Shown: positions 33,921 through 41,842, numbered from the stretch's first letter. The stretch: 42,501 nt of DNA from Bryobacter sp. (GCA_022843605.1 JALHNI010000042.1:1-42501), one strand, 5' to 3'. Notes: generated by a model not told the origin, from the sequence alone. Made by a program: numbers and translations.

Positions 33921-35287
33921 ATCCTTCGCTCGAAGAGTTACAGCGCGCGATGGCCGAGATTGAGGAGCGCGTCCGCGCGCGCCATCCTCAGTCGGCGCCG
34001 GGCGATGTTCCCTTGCCGAATCTCTGGCCGCTGCTGCACGCCCGAGATGCCGCTGAAGCGAAAGTGGCGGCGATCGGCCAGGTGAATCCGCGGCCCGCTG
34101 GGCTAGCGAACAACCTGATCCAAAGCCTGAAGCGGACGGTGGCCCGCAGCCTGAACTGGTTCGTTCGGGACCAGATTGAGTTCAATCGTGCCACCATGCA
34201 GTGCATGGAGGCGATCCTCGAGGCGTTGCGCGAAAGCAATCGCACGCATGCCGAACTTGCCGCACGTGTCCGGAGTTCCGATCTGCGCGAGGAAGTCGCC
34301 GAGTTGCGGGACATGCGCTCGCACTGGAGCCAATGGCGACAGGATTGGGAACGAAAGGTGTCGGTGAATGAGGCCCAGTTCATGCGCGGCTTGGCCGATC
34401 TGCAACTGGCCAATCAGCAGCGGTTGATGCTGGCTGAAGCCGACTTCCGGGATAAGGTGAACACCCAACATGCCGACTATCTCGGCGCGCTTGATCGAGC
34501 GACGAGCAGTTTGCAGGAGCGCCTTTGGGCGGACCTCAACCAGATGCGCGACGAACTCCGGCGTGGAGCTGAGTCCCTCATTCACCAGGAGCTACGCCTG
34601 CTTCGTCAGCGTCCCGTTGTTCAAATGAATCCAGCGCGGGCCGTCGCCGAGCCGGAACTGGACTGGTTTACCTTTGCCCACAAGTTTCGCGGACCGGAAC
34701 CTAAGATCCGGGCGCATTTTGAACGGTATTTGCCGTTGTTCGCCAAAGCCGCAAACACGCTTGACCTGGGCTGTGGCCGCGGCGAGTTTCTGCGTCTGTT
34801 GCGCGACTGCCAAGTGCCCGCTCGCGGACTCGACCTCAGCGCGGAGAACATTGCCCTCTGCCAGTCCGAGGGGCTCGACGCCGAGATGGCTGACTTTTTC
34901 ACTTACCTGCCTGGCTTATCGGACGGCTCGCTTGGAGGAGTGTTCTGCAGTCAGGTGATCGAGCATCTTCCGGCTGCCAAGCTGCCGGAGTTGATCCGTT
35001 TGTGCGCGGCCAAGCTGAAGCCCGGTGCGCCAATTCTCTTTGAGACGCCGAACCCGGAGTGCCTGGCAATTTTTGCCACGCACTTCTATTTGGACCCCAC
35101 CCATGTTCGGCCCGTTCCGCCCGCCCTCATGGAATTCTATTTGAGCGAAGCGGGCTTCACGTCGATTACGGTTGAACGGCTCGGCACCGCGGCGAATGAC
35201 TTTCCTGAGCTTGCGGCTCTACCGGAGAGTTTCCGGCAACGTTTCTTTGGGTCGCTCGACTACGCCATCCACGCCATCCGCTTGTAG
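33917..35287 (+). CDS. SAM-dependent methyltransferase with N-terminal coiled coil
   Basis: The start is placed at TTG 33917, which overlaps the queF TGA and is preceded by GGAG at 33904-33907. The 456-residue product opens with predicted helical segments (about 1-240: SLEELQRAMAEIEERVRARH, then coiled-coil stretches), and a class I methyltransferase domain follows. Motif I is LDLGCGRGEFLRLL (about 282-295), then VPARGLDLSAENIALCQSEG and FCSQVIEHLPAAKLPELIRL. The LFETPNPECLAIFATHFYLD and DPTHVRPVPPALMEFYLSEA stretches recall methyltransferases that cap or modify O-antigen chains and sugars. The substrate is not readable. The 3' 69 bases overlap the convergent PilZ gene. Confidence 0.82.
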   Translation: MNPSLEELQRAMAEIEERVRARHPQSAPGDVPLPNLWPLLHARDAAEAKVAAIGQVNPRPAGLANNLIQSLKRTVARSLNWFVRDQIEFNRATMQCMEAILEALRESNRTHAELAARVRSSDLREEVAELRDMRSHWSQWRQDWERKVSVNEAQFMRGLADLQLANQQRLMLAEADFRDKVNTQHADYLGALDRATSSLQERLWADLNQMRDELRRGAESLIHQELRLLRQRPVVQMNPARAVAEPELDWFTFAHKFRGPEPKIRAHFERYLPLFAKAANTLDLGCGRGEFLRLLRDCQVPARGLDLSAENIALCQSEGLDAEMADFFTYLPGLSDGSLGGVFCSQVIEHLPAAKLPELIRLCAAKLKPGAPILFETPNPECLAIFATHFYLDPTHVRPVPPALMEFYLSEAGFTSITVERLGTAANDFPELAALPESFRQRFFGSLDYAIHAIRL

Positions 35288-35602
35288 TTTGGGAGAGGCG
35301 CTGGCGGTGAGGGCCTGATTTAAGTTGGTCAGGTCGTCGATGCCGGTTAGCGGATCGTCCAGGTGGACGCCCAGGACGAATTCGCGGTCTGCGGCCACCA
35401 GGCAGTAGCAGACGTGGCCCAGCACGATTTGCTCCTTCAGGGTGAGCCGGACATGAGTTCCCTCCGGCAGTTCACGATCCACCTCTACGCGCGCTCCGCG
35501 CTGCGAAGCTTCAACAACTCGCGCGGCAATTGCCGTTCCATCCGGCAGGCGCAGGACGGTCAAATGATCGATCGGTTGACGGGGAAAAGCACGACGTTCC
35601 AC
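35219..35602 (-). CDS. PilZ-domain protein
   Basis: This 127-residue protein carries a single PilZ domain (about 1-90), which binds cyclic di-GMP. The R-x-x-x-R box is R4AFPR8 in MERRAFPRQP. The second motif, normally D/N-x-S-x-x-G, reads E31-A-S33-Q-R-G36, so the acidic residue is Glu. A strand-rich part follows (RVEVDRELPEGTHVRLTL, then CYCLVAADREFVLGVHL). About 35 residues at the C-terminus are not part of the domain and are encoded in the antisense overlap with the methyltransferase gene. The start codon is GTG at 35602 and no strong Shine-Dalgarno is visible. c-di-GMP often controls exopolysaccharide, so a link to the polysaccharide genes is possible. Confidence 0.75.
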   Translation of the reverse strand: MERRAFPRQPIDHLTVLRLPDGTAIAARVVEASQRGARVEVDRELPEGTHVRLTLKEQIVLGHVCYCLVAADREFVLGVHLDDPLTGIDDLTNLNQALTASASPKLQADGVDGVVERPKETLPETLR

Positions 35603-35638
35603 AACGGTTTATCGGCTGAACCTTGGGGAAGCTTGACC

Positions 35639-35644
35639 TAAAAT
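35639..35644 (+). promoter_or_regulatory. Weak -10-like TAAAAT next to the YdeI start
   Basis: TAAAAT at 35639-35644 lies 5 bases before ATG 35650. With CTGAAC at 35616-35621 as a poor -35 (17-base spacer), transcription would begin at about the start codon. This is one of several -10-like hexamers very close to a start codon in the window. Confidence 0.25.
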
Positions 35645-35649
35645 TGGTC

Positions 35650-36234
35650 ATGGCGGCAAATAAACCGGAGTTACCCGAAATTTCATTCCGGAACTCCGAA
35701 GAATTCACGACCTGGCTCAGTAAGAACCACGCCAGTTCCTCCGGTATCTGGCTTTGCTTCGCTAAGAAGAACTCCGGCATTCCTTCGATCTCCCTAGGTG
35801 AGGCCGTGGAGGCCGCGTTGTGTTTCGGCTGGATCGATGGGCAGGCTCGGCGCAAGGATGAACGGACCTTTTTCGTGCGCTATGGTCCGCGAGCCAAACG
35901 CAGCATCTGGTCGCGAATCAATCGGGAGAAGATCGCTGTGCTGATTGACCAGGGCCGGATGCAGCCCGCGGGTTTGCGCGAAGTGGAACGGGCCCAGCAG
36001 GATGGGCGCTGGGACGCGGCGTACGATTCCGCCCGTACGGCGACCGTACCGCCGGATCTCCAAGCGGCCCTGGATGCGGACACGGCGGCCAAGGCGTTCT
36101 TCGCAACGCTCAATGCCCAGAATCGTTATGCGATTTTGTTTCGTCTGCAGATCGTGAAGCGGCCGGAAACCCGCGTGCGCAAAATTGAAAACTTCGTGAC
36201 CATGCTGCGCGAGCAGCGTAAGCTCTATCCCTAA
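35650..36234 (+). CDS. YdeI/OmpD-associated family protein
   Basis: This 194-residue protein matches the YdeI/OmpD-associated family. Landmarks are ISFRNSEEFTTWLSKNHASS near 10-30, GIWLCFAKKNSGIPSISLGE, the strongly conserved AALCFGWIDGQARRKDE (about 55-71), RYGPRAKRSIWSRINREKI and the helical C-terminal half (LDADTAAKAFFATLNAQNRY). It has no signal peptide. Members are associated with stress and polymyxin or bacteriocin resistance in enterobacteria; the exact role is unclear. It converges on uppP, with stops 1 base apart. Confidence 0.85.
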   Translation: MAANKPELPEISFRNSEEFTTWLSKNHASSSGIWLCFAKKNSGIPSISLGEAVEAALCFGWIDGQARRKDERTFFVRYGPRAKRSIWSRINREKIAVLIDQGRMQPAGLREVERAQQDGRWDAAYDSARTATVPPDLQAALDADTAAKAFFATLNAQNRYAILFRLQIVKRPETRVRKIENFVTMLREQRKLYP

Positions 36235-36235
36235 C

Positions 36236-37057
36236 TTAGGCGGCTGACCAGTTGATGACGCCCGTCCAAGCCGTGACCAGAATCATCACGCCGAAGGCAA
36301 TGCGATACCACGCGAACACGGCGAAATCGTGGGTGCTGATGTAGCGCAGAAGCCAGCGAATGGAAAGATAGGCGGATACGAAGGCCGCGAGCGAGCCGAC
36401 ACCGAACCAGCCGGCGTCAGAGGCCTCCAAGAGTCCGCGCTCTTTGTAGAGCTGATAGACTCCCGCGCCGATCAAGGTGGGAATGGCCAGGAAGAAGGAG
36501 AATTCGGTGGCGGCGCGGCGGGAGAAGCCGAACAGCAGTCCGGCGATGATGGTGGCGCCGGATCGTGAGGTGCCGGGAATCAGCGCCAGGCATTGCGCCA
36601 GCCCGATCTTGAGCGCGTCTTTCCAGGTCATCTGCCCGACTTCGGAAATGGTGACCTGATGCTGCCTCCGCTCCGCCCACAGAATCACCAGTCCGCCGAT
36701 GATGAAGGCTAATGCCACCGGAACGGGGTGGAAGAGATACGCTTTGATCAGCTTGCCGAAAGCAAGCCCCATCACCACCGCCGGGACAAAGGCGACCAGG
36801 ACGTTGGTGACAAACTGCCGCGCCGCCGGGTCGTCGGCCAACCCGGTGACGACATCCATCAGACGCCGACGGTACTCGCAAAGGATTGCGACCATCGCGC
36901 CTGTTTGGATGACAATCTCAAAGACTTTGGCTTTGTCCGTCGTGAAGTCGAGCAGGCTGCCGGCAAGAATCAGATGCCCGGTGGAAGAGATGGGAAGGAA
37001 CTCGGTGAGCCCCTCGACCAGTCCCATGATCAGGGCCTTAAGGTAGAGCAAATCCAT
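36236..37057 (-). CDS. uppP: Undecaprenyl-diphosphatase (BacA/UppP)
   Basis: This 273-residue protein has about eight membrane helices and dephosphorylates undecaprenyl diphosphate to recycle the lipid carrier for peptidoglycan and polysaccharide synthesis. The first signature is [20 protein letters not shown] (about 14-33) and the second is the [20 protein letters not shown] stretch (about 158-177), including the catalytic-type Glu, Ser and Arg of the family. Bacitracin resistance follows from its activity. It starts 3 bases after an unknown 161-residue membrane protein, so the two are almost surely co-transcribed. Confidence 0.95.
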   Translation of the reverse strand: MDLLYLKALIMGLVEGLTEFLPISSTGHLILAGSLLDFTTDKAKVFEIVIQTGAMVAILCEYRRRLMDVVTGLADDPAARQFVTNVLVAFVPAVVMGLAFGKLIKAYLFHPVPVALAFIIGGLVILWAERRQHQVTISEVGQMTWKDALKIGLAQCLALIPGTSRSGATIIAGLLFGFSRRAATEFSFFLAIPTLIGAGVYQLYKERGLLEASDAGWFGVGSLAAFVSAYLSIRWLLRYISTHDFAVFAWYRIAFGVMILVTAWTGVINWSAA

Positions 37058-37060
37058 GCG

Positions 37061-37546
37061 TTAGGACGCCAGCAGGGCCCACAAACCGATGGCGACTCCC
37101 ACCGGCAACAGCAACTCGGCCCAATGTTGCCGGGACCAGGACCAGACGGCTTCTGCCATGGCAAGAGGCCCAAAGGACGGGTCGATGGCCGGGCTGGGCT
37201 GCGGAATGGGCACGGCGTCGGCGGGCACCGCTGGCGGAATTGCATCCGGCAGGCTGTGCTTCCGGGCAAAGGCTTCGGTCCACGGGAGCTTCGGGGAGGT
37301 GAGGCGGGCTTGCACATGGCTCGGCATCCCGCGCAGCGCGCGGACAATCTCCTCCCGGCCTGCGCGATCAGCCAGTAGGATGGTGGCGGAGTTGGCGCCC
37401 GACGTGGAATGGAGCAGCTTTTCTTTCAAAGCCGCAGGGACCTGTTCCAGCGATGAATAGACGCTGGTGCGTTCTCCCGACGCAATCAGAATTGTGCTTT
37501 GGCGGATCGTTTGTGTCGACACGGCACCTCGTAATCTCAATCTCAT
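37061..37546 (-). CDS. Unknown C-terminally anchored protein co-transcribed with uppP
   Basis: I do not recognise this 161-residue protein. A soluble N-terminal part (about 1-90) looks like a small alpha/beta domain (TIRQSTILIASGERTSVYSS, LLADRAGREEIVRALRGMPS). A proline-rich linker (about 104-124) follows, then a single membrane helix near the C-terminus (HWAELLLPVGVAIGLWALLA), so it would be tail-anchored. A perfect hairpin-forming palindrome (37549-37566) lies 2 bases before the ATG, and no clear Shine-Dalgarno is seen. A GTG eight codons in (MRLRLRGAV) is a possible alternative start. Spacing of 3 bases to uppP suggests a functional link with undecaprenyl-phosphate recycling. Confidence 0.65.
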   Translation of the reverse strand: MRLRLRGAVSTQTIRQSTILIASGERTSVYSSLEQVPAALKEKLLHSTSGANSATILLADRAGREEIVRALRGMPSHVQARLTSPKLPWTEAFARKHSLPDAIPPAVPADAVPIPQPSPAIDPSFGPLAMAEAVWSWSRQHWAELLLPVGVAIGLWALLAS

Positions 37547-37548
37547 CC

Positions 37549-37566
37549 GTGACCAACGCTGGTCAC
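37549..37566. repeat. Perfect 7-base palindrome with 4-base loop between lysR-type gene and 161-aa gene
   Basis: GTGACCA at 37549-37555 and TGGTCAC at 37560-37566 are exact reverse complements with the loop ACGC. It lies in the 30-base gap between the LysR stop (37577) and the ATG at 37546. There is no T-run after it in either direction, so it is more likely an operator or an RNA structure near the start codon than an intrinsic terminator. Confidence 0.6.
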
Positions 37567-37576
37567 CCAGTTCTCG

Positions 37577-38533
37577 CTACCCGGCGGCGGGCAGTTCGGC
37601 CGCTCCTATTGGCTGGGGCGCCGAATCTCCCTGCGCCGCAGCCAAATCGAATTGACCAGCTTTTTCCGAAATCACCTGAATAAAACCGAGCGCCGCTTTT
37701 GAGAGCGCCTTGTCTTTCCGGTAGATCAACCCTAGACGCCGGATCATGGACTCCGGCCCCAGACTGACGGCTCGCACCCGCCCTGTCTGCAACTCTTCCT
37801 GGATATGCGAGTTGGCCAGGAACGACAATCCCAAACCAGCCATCACAAACCGCTTGATCATCTCGGTGGAGTCAAGCTCCATCGAAACCTGCAACTCGTC
37901 CTCCACCGGCTCCAGCCATTGGTTCAGCCGTGCCCGTGTCGTGCCGGTCTTCGGCAGCAACAGCGGGAAGCCAACAATATCCCGAGCCGTCACCCGATCG
38001 CGGTCCGCCAGCGCATGCCGCGCGGGCGTCAACAGCTTGATCTCGTCCGAGAAGATCTTCACTACCTGAAGCTTCTTCTCCTGCACGGGCAATTGCGTGA
38101 TGCCAAAGTCGGCCAGGTTGTCCTGCACCGCCTGCACCACGCGCGCTCCATAAGAACGGTCTACCAGAAGTTGCACGTTCGGATACAGCTTTTTGTAATC
38201 CGAAAAGACTTCCGGCAACACGTAAATACAGGTTGCCTCGTTGGCCGCTATCACCAACTCACCGCGCGGTACGCGTTCGAGCTCGTTGATTGCATCCTGC
38301 GCTCTTTTTCTGAGTTCTAGAATCTGTTCGGCATAATCGGCGAAAATCTTACCCGCCGTCGTCAAAGAGATGCGCGTGCCGAGCCGTTCAAAGAGATTGC
38401 TGTTGAGTTCCTGCTCCAACTGCCTGACCTGCGCGGAGATCGCCGGCTGCGTACGAAAACAGGTCTGCGCAGCTTTCGAGAAGCTCTTCAGGCGCACGAT
38501 CTCTAGGAACGTATGTAGCTGGTCCAGGTCCAT
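37577..38533 (-). CDS. LysR-family transcriptional regulator
   Basis: This 318-residue protein has a winged helix-turn-helix in residues 1-65 (MDLDQLHTFLEIVRLKSFSK, then TQPAISAQVRQLEQEL and SLTTAGKIFADYAEQIL) and a LysR substrate-binding domain of two alpha/beta lobes (about 90-295). The PAISAQVRQLE recognition helix is typical. The C-terminal 25 residues are proline/alanine rich and unusual. The effector is not predictable. It probably binds the 184-base region shared with the divergent TIGR03790 gene, and may also control the uppP operon downstream. Confidence 0.92.
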   Translation of the reverse strand: MDLDQLHTFLEIVRLKSFSKAAQTCFRTQPAISAQVRQLEQELNSNLFERLGTRISLTTAGKIFADYAEQILELRKRAQDAINELERVPRGELVIAANEATCIYVLPEVFSDYKKLYPNVQLLVDRSYGARVVQAVQDNLADFGITQLPVQEKKLQVVKIFSDEIKLLTPARHALADRDRVTARDIVGFPLLLPKTGTTRARLNQWLEPVEDELQVSMELDSTEMIKRFVMAGLGLSFLANSHIQEELQTGRVRAVSLGPESMIRRLGLIYRKDKALSKAALGFIQVISEKAGQFDLAAAQGDSAPQPIGAAELPAAG

Positions 38534-38583
38534 CAGTTCGACCGATAAATGTCCGATTCAACACGGTATCCGACTGGAGGCCT

Positions 38584-38605
38584 GAGCCCCCGATCCCTCG
38601 GGCTC
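38584..38605. repeat. GC-rich hairpin upstream of the LysR gene
   Basis: GAGC (38584-38587) and CCGA (38590-38593) pair with TCGG (38598-38601) and GCTC (38602-38605), with a 2-base bulge and loop TCCC. Alternative pairing of CTGGAG (38574-38579) with CTCCAG (38603-38608) is also possible. On the minus strand it would lie in the leader of the LysR transcript. Confidence 0.45.
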
Positions 38606-38640
38606 CAGCTCGGACGCAATCATCCGGCTTTCCCGCCTTG

Positions 38641-38669
38641 TTGCCCTTTTTCTTTATAGGGATTATAAC
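38641..38669 (+). promoter_or_regulatory. Candidate promoter TTGCCC-17-TATAAC for the TIGR03790 gene
   Basis: TTGCCC at 38641-38646 (4/6) and TATAAC at 38664-38669 (5/6) are separated by 17 bases. Transcription would start near 38676, about 42 bases before ATG 38718. Its -10 overlaps a minus-strand TATAAT at 38662-38667. Confidence 0.45.
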
Positions 38670-38691
38670 ATTGACAGTAGGAAGGCCCCAA
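38662..38691 (-). promoter_or_regulatory. Candidate divergent promoter for the LysR gene
   Basis: On the minus strand TATAAT (38667-38662) is a perfect -10, with TTGGGG (38691-38686) as a weak -35 at 18 bases. The leader to ATG 38533 would be about 120 bases. The -10 shares bases with the plus-strand promoter, so the two directions may exclude each other. Confidence 0.4.
38671..38685 (+). promoter_or_regulatory. TTGACAGTA-nn-AAGG motif, first copy
   Basis: The 15-base stretch shares TTGACAGTA and AAGG, 13 of 15 positions, with the stretch at 41924-41938. It lies 33 to 47 bases before ATG 38718. No good -10 follows at 17 bases, so it may be a regulator site, not a promoter -35. Confidence 0.3.
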
Positions 38692-38717
38692 TTTTTTCCA
38701 TCCTCTTGAGCCCATTC

Positions 38718-39818
38718 ATGTTCTTCGGCCGTTCCCCGCTTCTTCGGGCAGTGGCTCTCCCCCTTTTGCTGGCATCGGCCTCCTGCCTCTGGGCCCAGTC
38801 GCCCGAAAATGTCCTGATTGTGTCCAACGGTGATAGTCCGGTTTCTCGCGAAGTCGCACAGTACTATCAACGCGCCCGGTCCATACCGACCGCCAATCTT
38901 TGCCAAGTTCGTACATCGACCTCCGAAGTCATCCGCCGTGCGGTTTACATCGAACTTGAAAAGGCGATCTCAAAGTGCCTCACGCCTGTTATTCGCTACA
39001 TTGTTCTCACTCAGGGCGTTCCCTTACGGATCGAGCCGACGGCTCAGGCATTGACCATCAACTCCGACGGGGCAAGTGTGGATTCCGAGTTGGCGCTTCT
39101 CTACTCGCGCCGCCAGGGAAAGCAGTTCCCCACGGCTGGCTTGGTGCCAAATCCCTTTTTCCGCCAGCGTGATACACCCTTTCAACAACGTGCGTTTCCC
39201 ATCTACCTGGTTACGCGCTTGGCCGGCTATGGTTTGCCCGAGATCCGGGCCATGATCGATCGCGGTCTGCAAGCCCGGAACCGGGGCAGGGCAGTGATTG
39301 ATCTGAATGACGAGTCCGATCGGGAAGGCAATAATTGGTTGCGGACTGCCGCGCTGCTCATCCCTGGCGACCGCTGTGTGCTGGATGAGTCCACCAAGGT
39401 GCTCTCCGGACTGAGCGACGTGATCGCGTACGCCAGTTGGGGATCGAACGACAAATCACGCCGTCAACGGTTTCTGAAGATGCAGTGGCTACCCGGCGCG
39501 ATTGCCACGGAGTATGTCTCTACGAACGGCCGCACCTTCGCCAGGCCGCCCGCCACCTGGAACATCGGTTCCTGGAACGATCGCCAAAGCTACTGGGCGC
39601 TCAGCCCCCAAAGCCTGACCGCTGACTACCTGCTGGAGGGTGCTTCAGGCGCCACTGGCCATGTCGATGAGCCATTTCTGCAGCAATGTCCCCGGCCTGA
39701 GCAGTTGCTGCCCGCCTACCTCGGCGGCCGGAATTTTGCTGAGGCGGCCTATCTCTCCATCCCGTTTCTCAGCTGGATGAACATCGTCATCGGCGACCCT
39801 CTGATGCGGCTGCGCTAG
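38718..39818 (+). CDS. TIGR03790 family secreted protein, function unknown
   Basis: This 366-residue protein starts with a signal peptide (LLRAVALPLLLASASCLWAQ). The N-terminal part has NVLIVSNGDSPVSREVAQYY near 30-50 and RYIVLTQGVPLRIEP (about 94-108). Further landmarks are VTRLAGYGLPEIRAMIDRGL (about 164-183), VIAYASWGSNDKSRR (about 240-255), and YLLEGASGATGHVDEPFL with C-terminal LPAYLGGRNFAEAAYLSIPF. These are the expected blocks of TIGR03790, found mainly in Acidobacteria and some other soil bacteria, with no known activity. ATG 38718 is used; TTG 38706 is less likely. It is divergent from the LysR gene. Confidence 0.8.
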   Translation: MFFGRSPLLRAVALPLLLASASCLWAQSPENVLIVSNGDSPVSREVAQYYQRARSIPTANLCQVRTSTSEVIRRAVYIELEKAISKCLTPVIRYIVLTQGVPLRIEPTAQALTINSDGASVDSELALLYSRRQGKQFPTAGLVPNPFFRQRDTPFQQRAFPIYLVTRLAGYGLPEIRAMIDRGLQARNRGRAVIDLNDESDREGNNWLRTAALLIPGDRCVLDESTKVLSGLSDVIAYASWGSNDKSRRQRFLKMQWLPGAIATEYVSTNGRTFARPPATWNIGSWNDRQSYWALSPQSLTADYLLEGASGATGHVDEPFLQQCPRPEQLLPAYLGGRNFAEAAYLSIPFLSWMNIVIGDPLMRLR

Positions 39819-41842
39819 AACGTCAGCTTGCGGATCAGGTCGTTGTACTCCTCCTGCACCTCCGCCGTTTTCCGGCGACTCGCGCTTTGGCTGTCGCGTA
39901 GTGTGGCGAGCCGCGCTTCGGAGGCCGCCAGGTCACTGGCATACTTGCGCACTTGCGCCTCCTGACCGGTCACGCGGTTGAGGCTACCCAGATTCTGGCG
40001 AATCCGGTCCTGGTCTTTCACCAGGTCGTTGATTTCGGCGGTCAGGCGCGCCTCCTGCTGCATGGACTCGAGCAACTCGCGTTTCTTGGCCAGCACCTGA
40101 TCGAGTTGCTTCCGTGCCGCGTCGCTGAGGCTTTTGTTGCGCAGATAGATAACCAACTGGTCGTCGTTCAAGTTGCTGATTTGTTCAACGTTTTCAATCG
40201 TGCGCTCCTCGCGCACGACGAACTTTTCGTTGGCGTTGGCGGCGACTTTCAGTTCGAAGCGATGATAATTCGCCGTAGTTTCGGTGGGCTTGGGCTCACT
40301 CAGAAGCTTTGCGTCCGGCTTGAGGGGATGCTCGATGATGAGCGTCTTGGCACGCGGGTCTACGTTGCGGATGGAATAGGTGGTTGTCTCCAGAATCGCG
40401 AGCTTTGCCGTGAGGATGCCGTCCTTAGCCTTCACTTCGCGCACGGCCTCGGTGCCCGACTCCGCGGCCGTTGAGATGCGCGTGCCAAGGTCGGTCGCGT
40501 AGCTGATCAGGCGCTTGTCTCCGGCTTTCAGGCTCTCCATCAGCGCTTCGCCTCCGTAGGCCGAAGCATCGAATACCGTAATCGGGCCGCCGTCGAGCGT
40601 CTTGCCGGTGGAGTTGACGATCGATGCCGCGGACATCGGGTTCTGCGAACTCTGTCCTGAGGTGTAGATCAGAAGCTTTCGAGCGGCGACCTTCTGCTGG
40701 ACGAAGGGCAACATGACGGACTCGTTCTTGCGCACGGTGACTGGCCCGCCGAAACGATACTCGAAGAGATCTCCGAGGTCACGGCCGCTCGTGTTGACGG
40801 CAACGCTGCTCGGTACGCCGCCCATCATTCCGCCAACCATTCCACCAAGCGCTGCGGGGGGCGGTGGGGGAGCCATCGCCGGACGCGACTTCGCGAGACG
40901 CTCAAACTGGTTCGTCCGTGCGCCGGCTGCGGCGTCCTGCATCTGCAGGCTCTCGGAGACCGCTCCCGCATAGACTACGGGACTCTGCGCTTGTTCCTCC
41001 GCCAGTTCGGCCGTTTGCCGAGCGATGTACTTCGGTTCATAGAGTCGCGAAATGAAGCTCACCGGACGTCCGCTCACCAGTGCCAGTTGCACTTTGTTCC
41101 AGTCCTCGCCGGTGGTGTTGTCGACGATGGCCCACCCTTCGAGCGTAGGTTCGCCGGTGGGGCCGAATAGCAATCGGTAACTCGACTTCCAAATGGGCGT
41201 CGGGATCATGTAGCTGAGCGACACCTGACGCGCCTTATCGTCGGTGGAGTCCAGGTAAACGCTCTTCTTGTCCTTGGATCGGGAGGCTGTGAGGGTGGCC
41301 AGGAAGCGCTTTAGCTCCAGTTCGAGGGCGGAATCCGCGAGTTTGAGCGTTTGCACCTGGCCCAGGTCAAAGCTCTTGAGTTCGCCCGTTGGCATCATCA
41401 GAACCAGTGATTCGCGTTCAACTCGTTGAGCGTCGGCGGTGATTCTGCGCGCGGACACGATCGTGCCGGACTCGGCCTCGCCAGACAGAAGCTTTAGGCT
41501 GACCGCCGCGCCCTTCAGTTGGTCGAGAAATCCGCTTAGCGACTGGCCGTTCTCGACGCGAAACGGAAACTCTCCCAATTTTGCCTGTAAGGGTTCGCTC
41601 GAATCGTAGCGTAGGCCGGTGACCGGTCCACCGCCTTTTTGCGTTACAGAAAGCGATTTCAGGACGTCGTTCATTTCCGCGGCTTTGAAGTCCAGCCGTG
41701 CTGCTTCTCCGGCGCGGAGTTCTCCCGCCCGCTCGAAATAGCCGACTCCGTTCTTGTAGAGCACCACTTGCGAAACAGGCAGTTCGGCTGCCCAGGTGAT
41801 GGAGAACGCGAGAGAAAGTATGAGGGTTCGAAGTCTGGGCAT
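39815..41842 (-). CDS. DUF4139 domain secreted protein
   Basis: This protein of about 675 residues starts with a signal peptide (MPRLRTLILSLAFSITWAAE). The opening PVSQVVLYKNGVGYFERAG and the central SYMIPTPIWKSSYRLLFGP and VDNTTGEDWNKVQLALVSGR fit DUF4139 proteins (mucoidy-inhibitor-like). A glycine-rich loop near 325-345 contains PPPPPAALGGMVGGMMGG. The middle part has EYRFGGPVTVRKNESVMLPF, and the C-terminal 150 residues are coiled-coil. Members are secreted and their role is unsettled. ATG 41842 gives the typical signal; ATG 41860 adds six residues. It converges on the TIGR03790 gene with a 4-base overlap. Confidence 0.85.
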   Translation of the reverse strand: MPRLRTLILSLAFSITWAAELPVSQVVLYKNGVGYFERAGELRAGEAARLDFKAAEMNDVLKSLSVTQKGGGPVTGLRYDSSEPLQAKLGEFPFRVENGQSLSGFLDQLKGAAVSLKLLSGEAESGTIVSARRITADAQRVERESLVLMMPTGELKSFDLGQVQTLKLADSALELELKRFLATLTASRSKDKKSVYLDSTDDKARQVSLSYMIPTPIWKSSYRLLFGPTGEPTLEGWAIVDNTTGEDWNKVQLALVSGRPVSFISRLYEPKYIARQTAELAEEQAQSPVVYAGAVSESLQMQDAAAGARTNQFERLAKSRPAMAPPPPPAALGGMVGGMMGGVPSSVAVNTSGRDLGDLFEYRFGGPVTVRKNESVMLPFVQQKVAARKLLIYTSGQSSQNPMSAASIVNSTGKTLDGGPITVFDASAYGGEALMESLKAGDKRLISYATDLGTRISTAAESGTEAVREVKAKDGILTAKLAILETTTYSIRNVDPRAKTLIIEHPLKPDAKLLSEPKPTETTANYHRFELKVAANANEKFVVREERTIENVEQISNLNDDQLVIYLRNKSLSDAARKQLDQVLAKKRELLESMQQEARLTAEINDLVKDQDRIRQNLGSLNRVTGQEAQVRKYASDLAASEARLATLRDSQSASRRKTAEVQEEYNDLIRKLTF

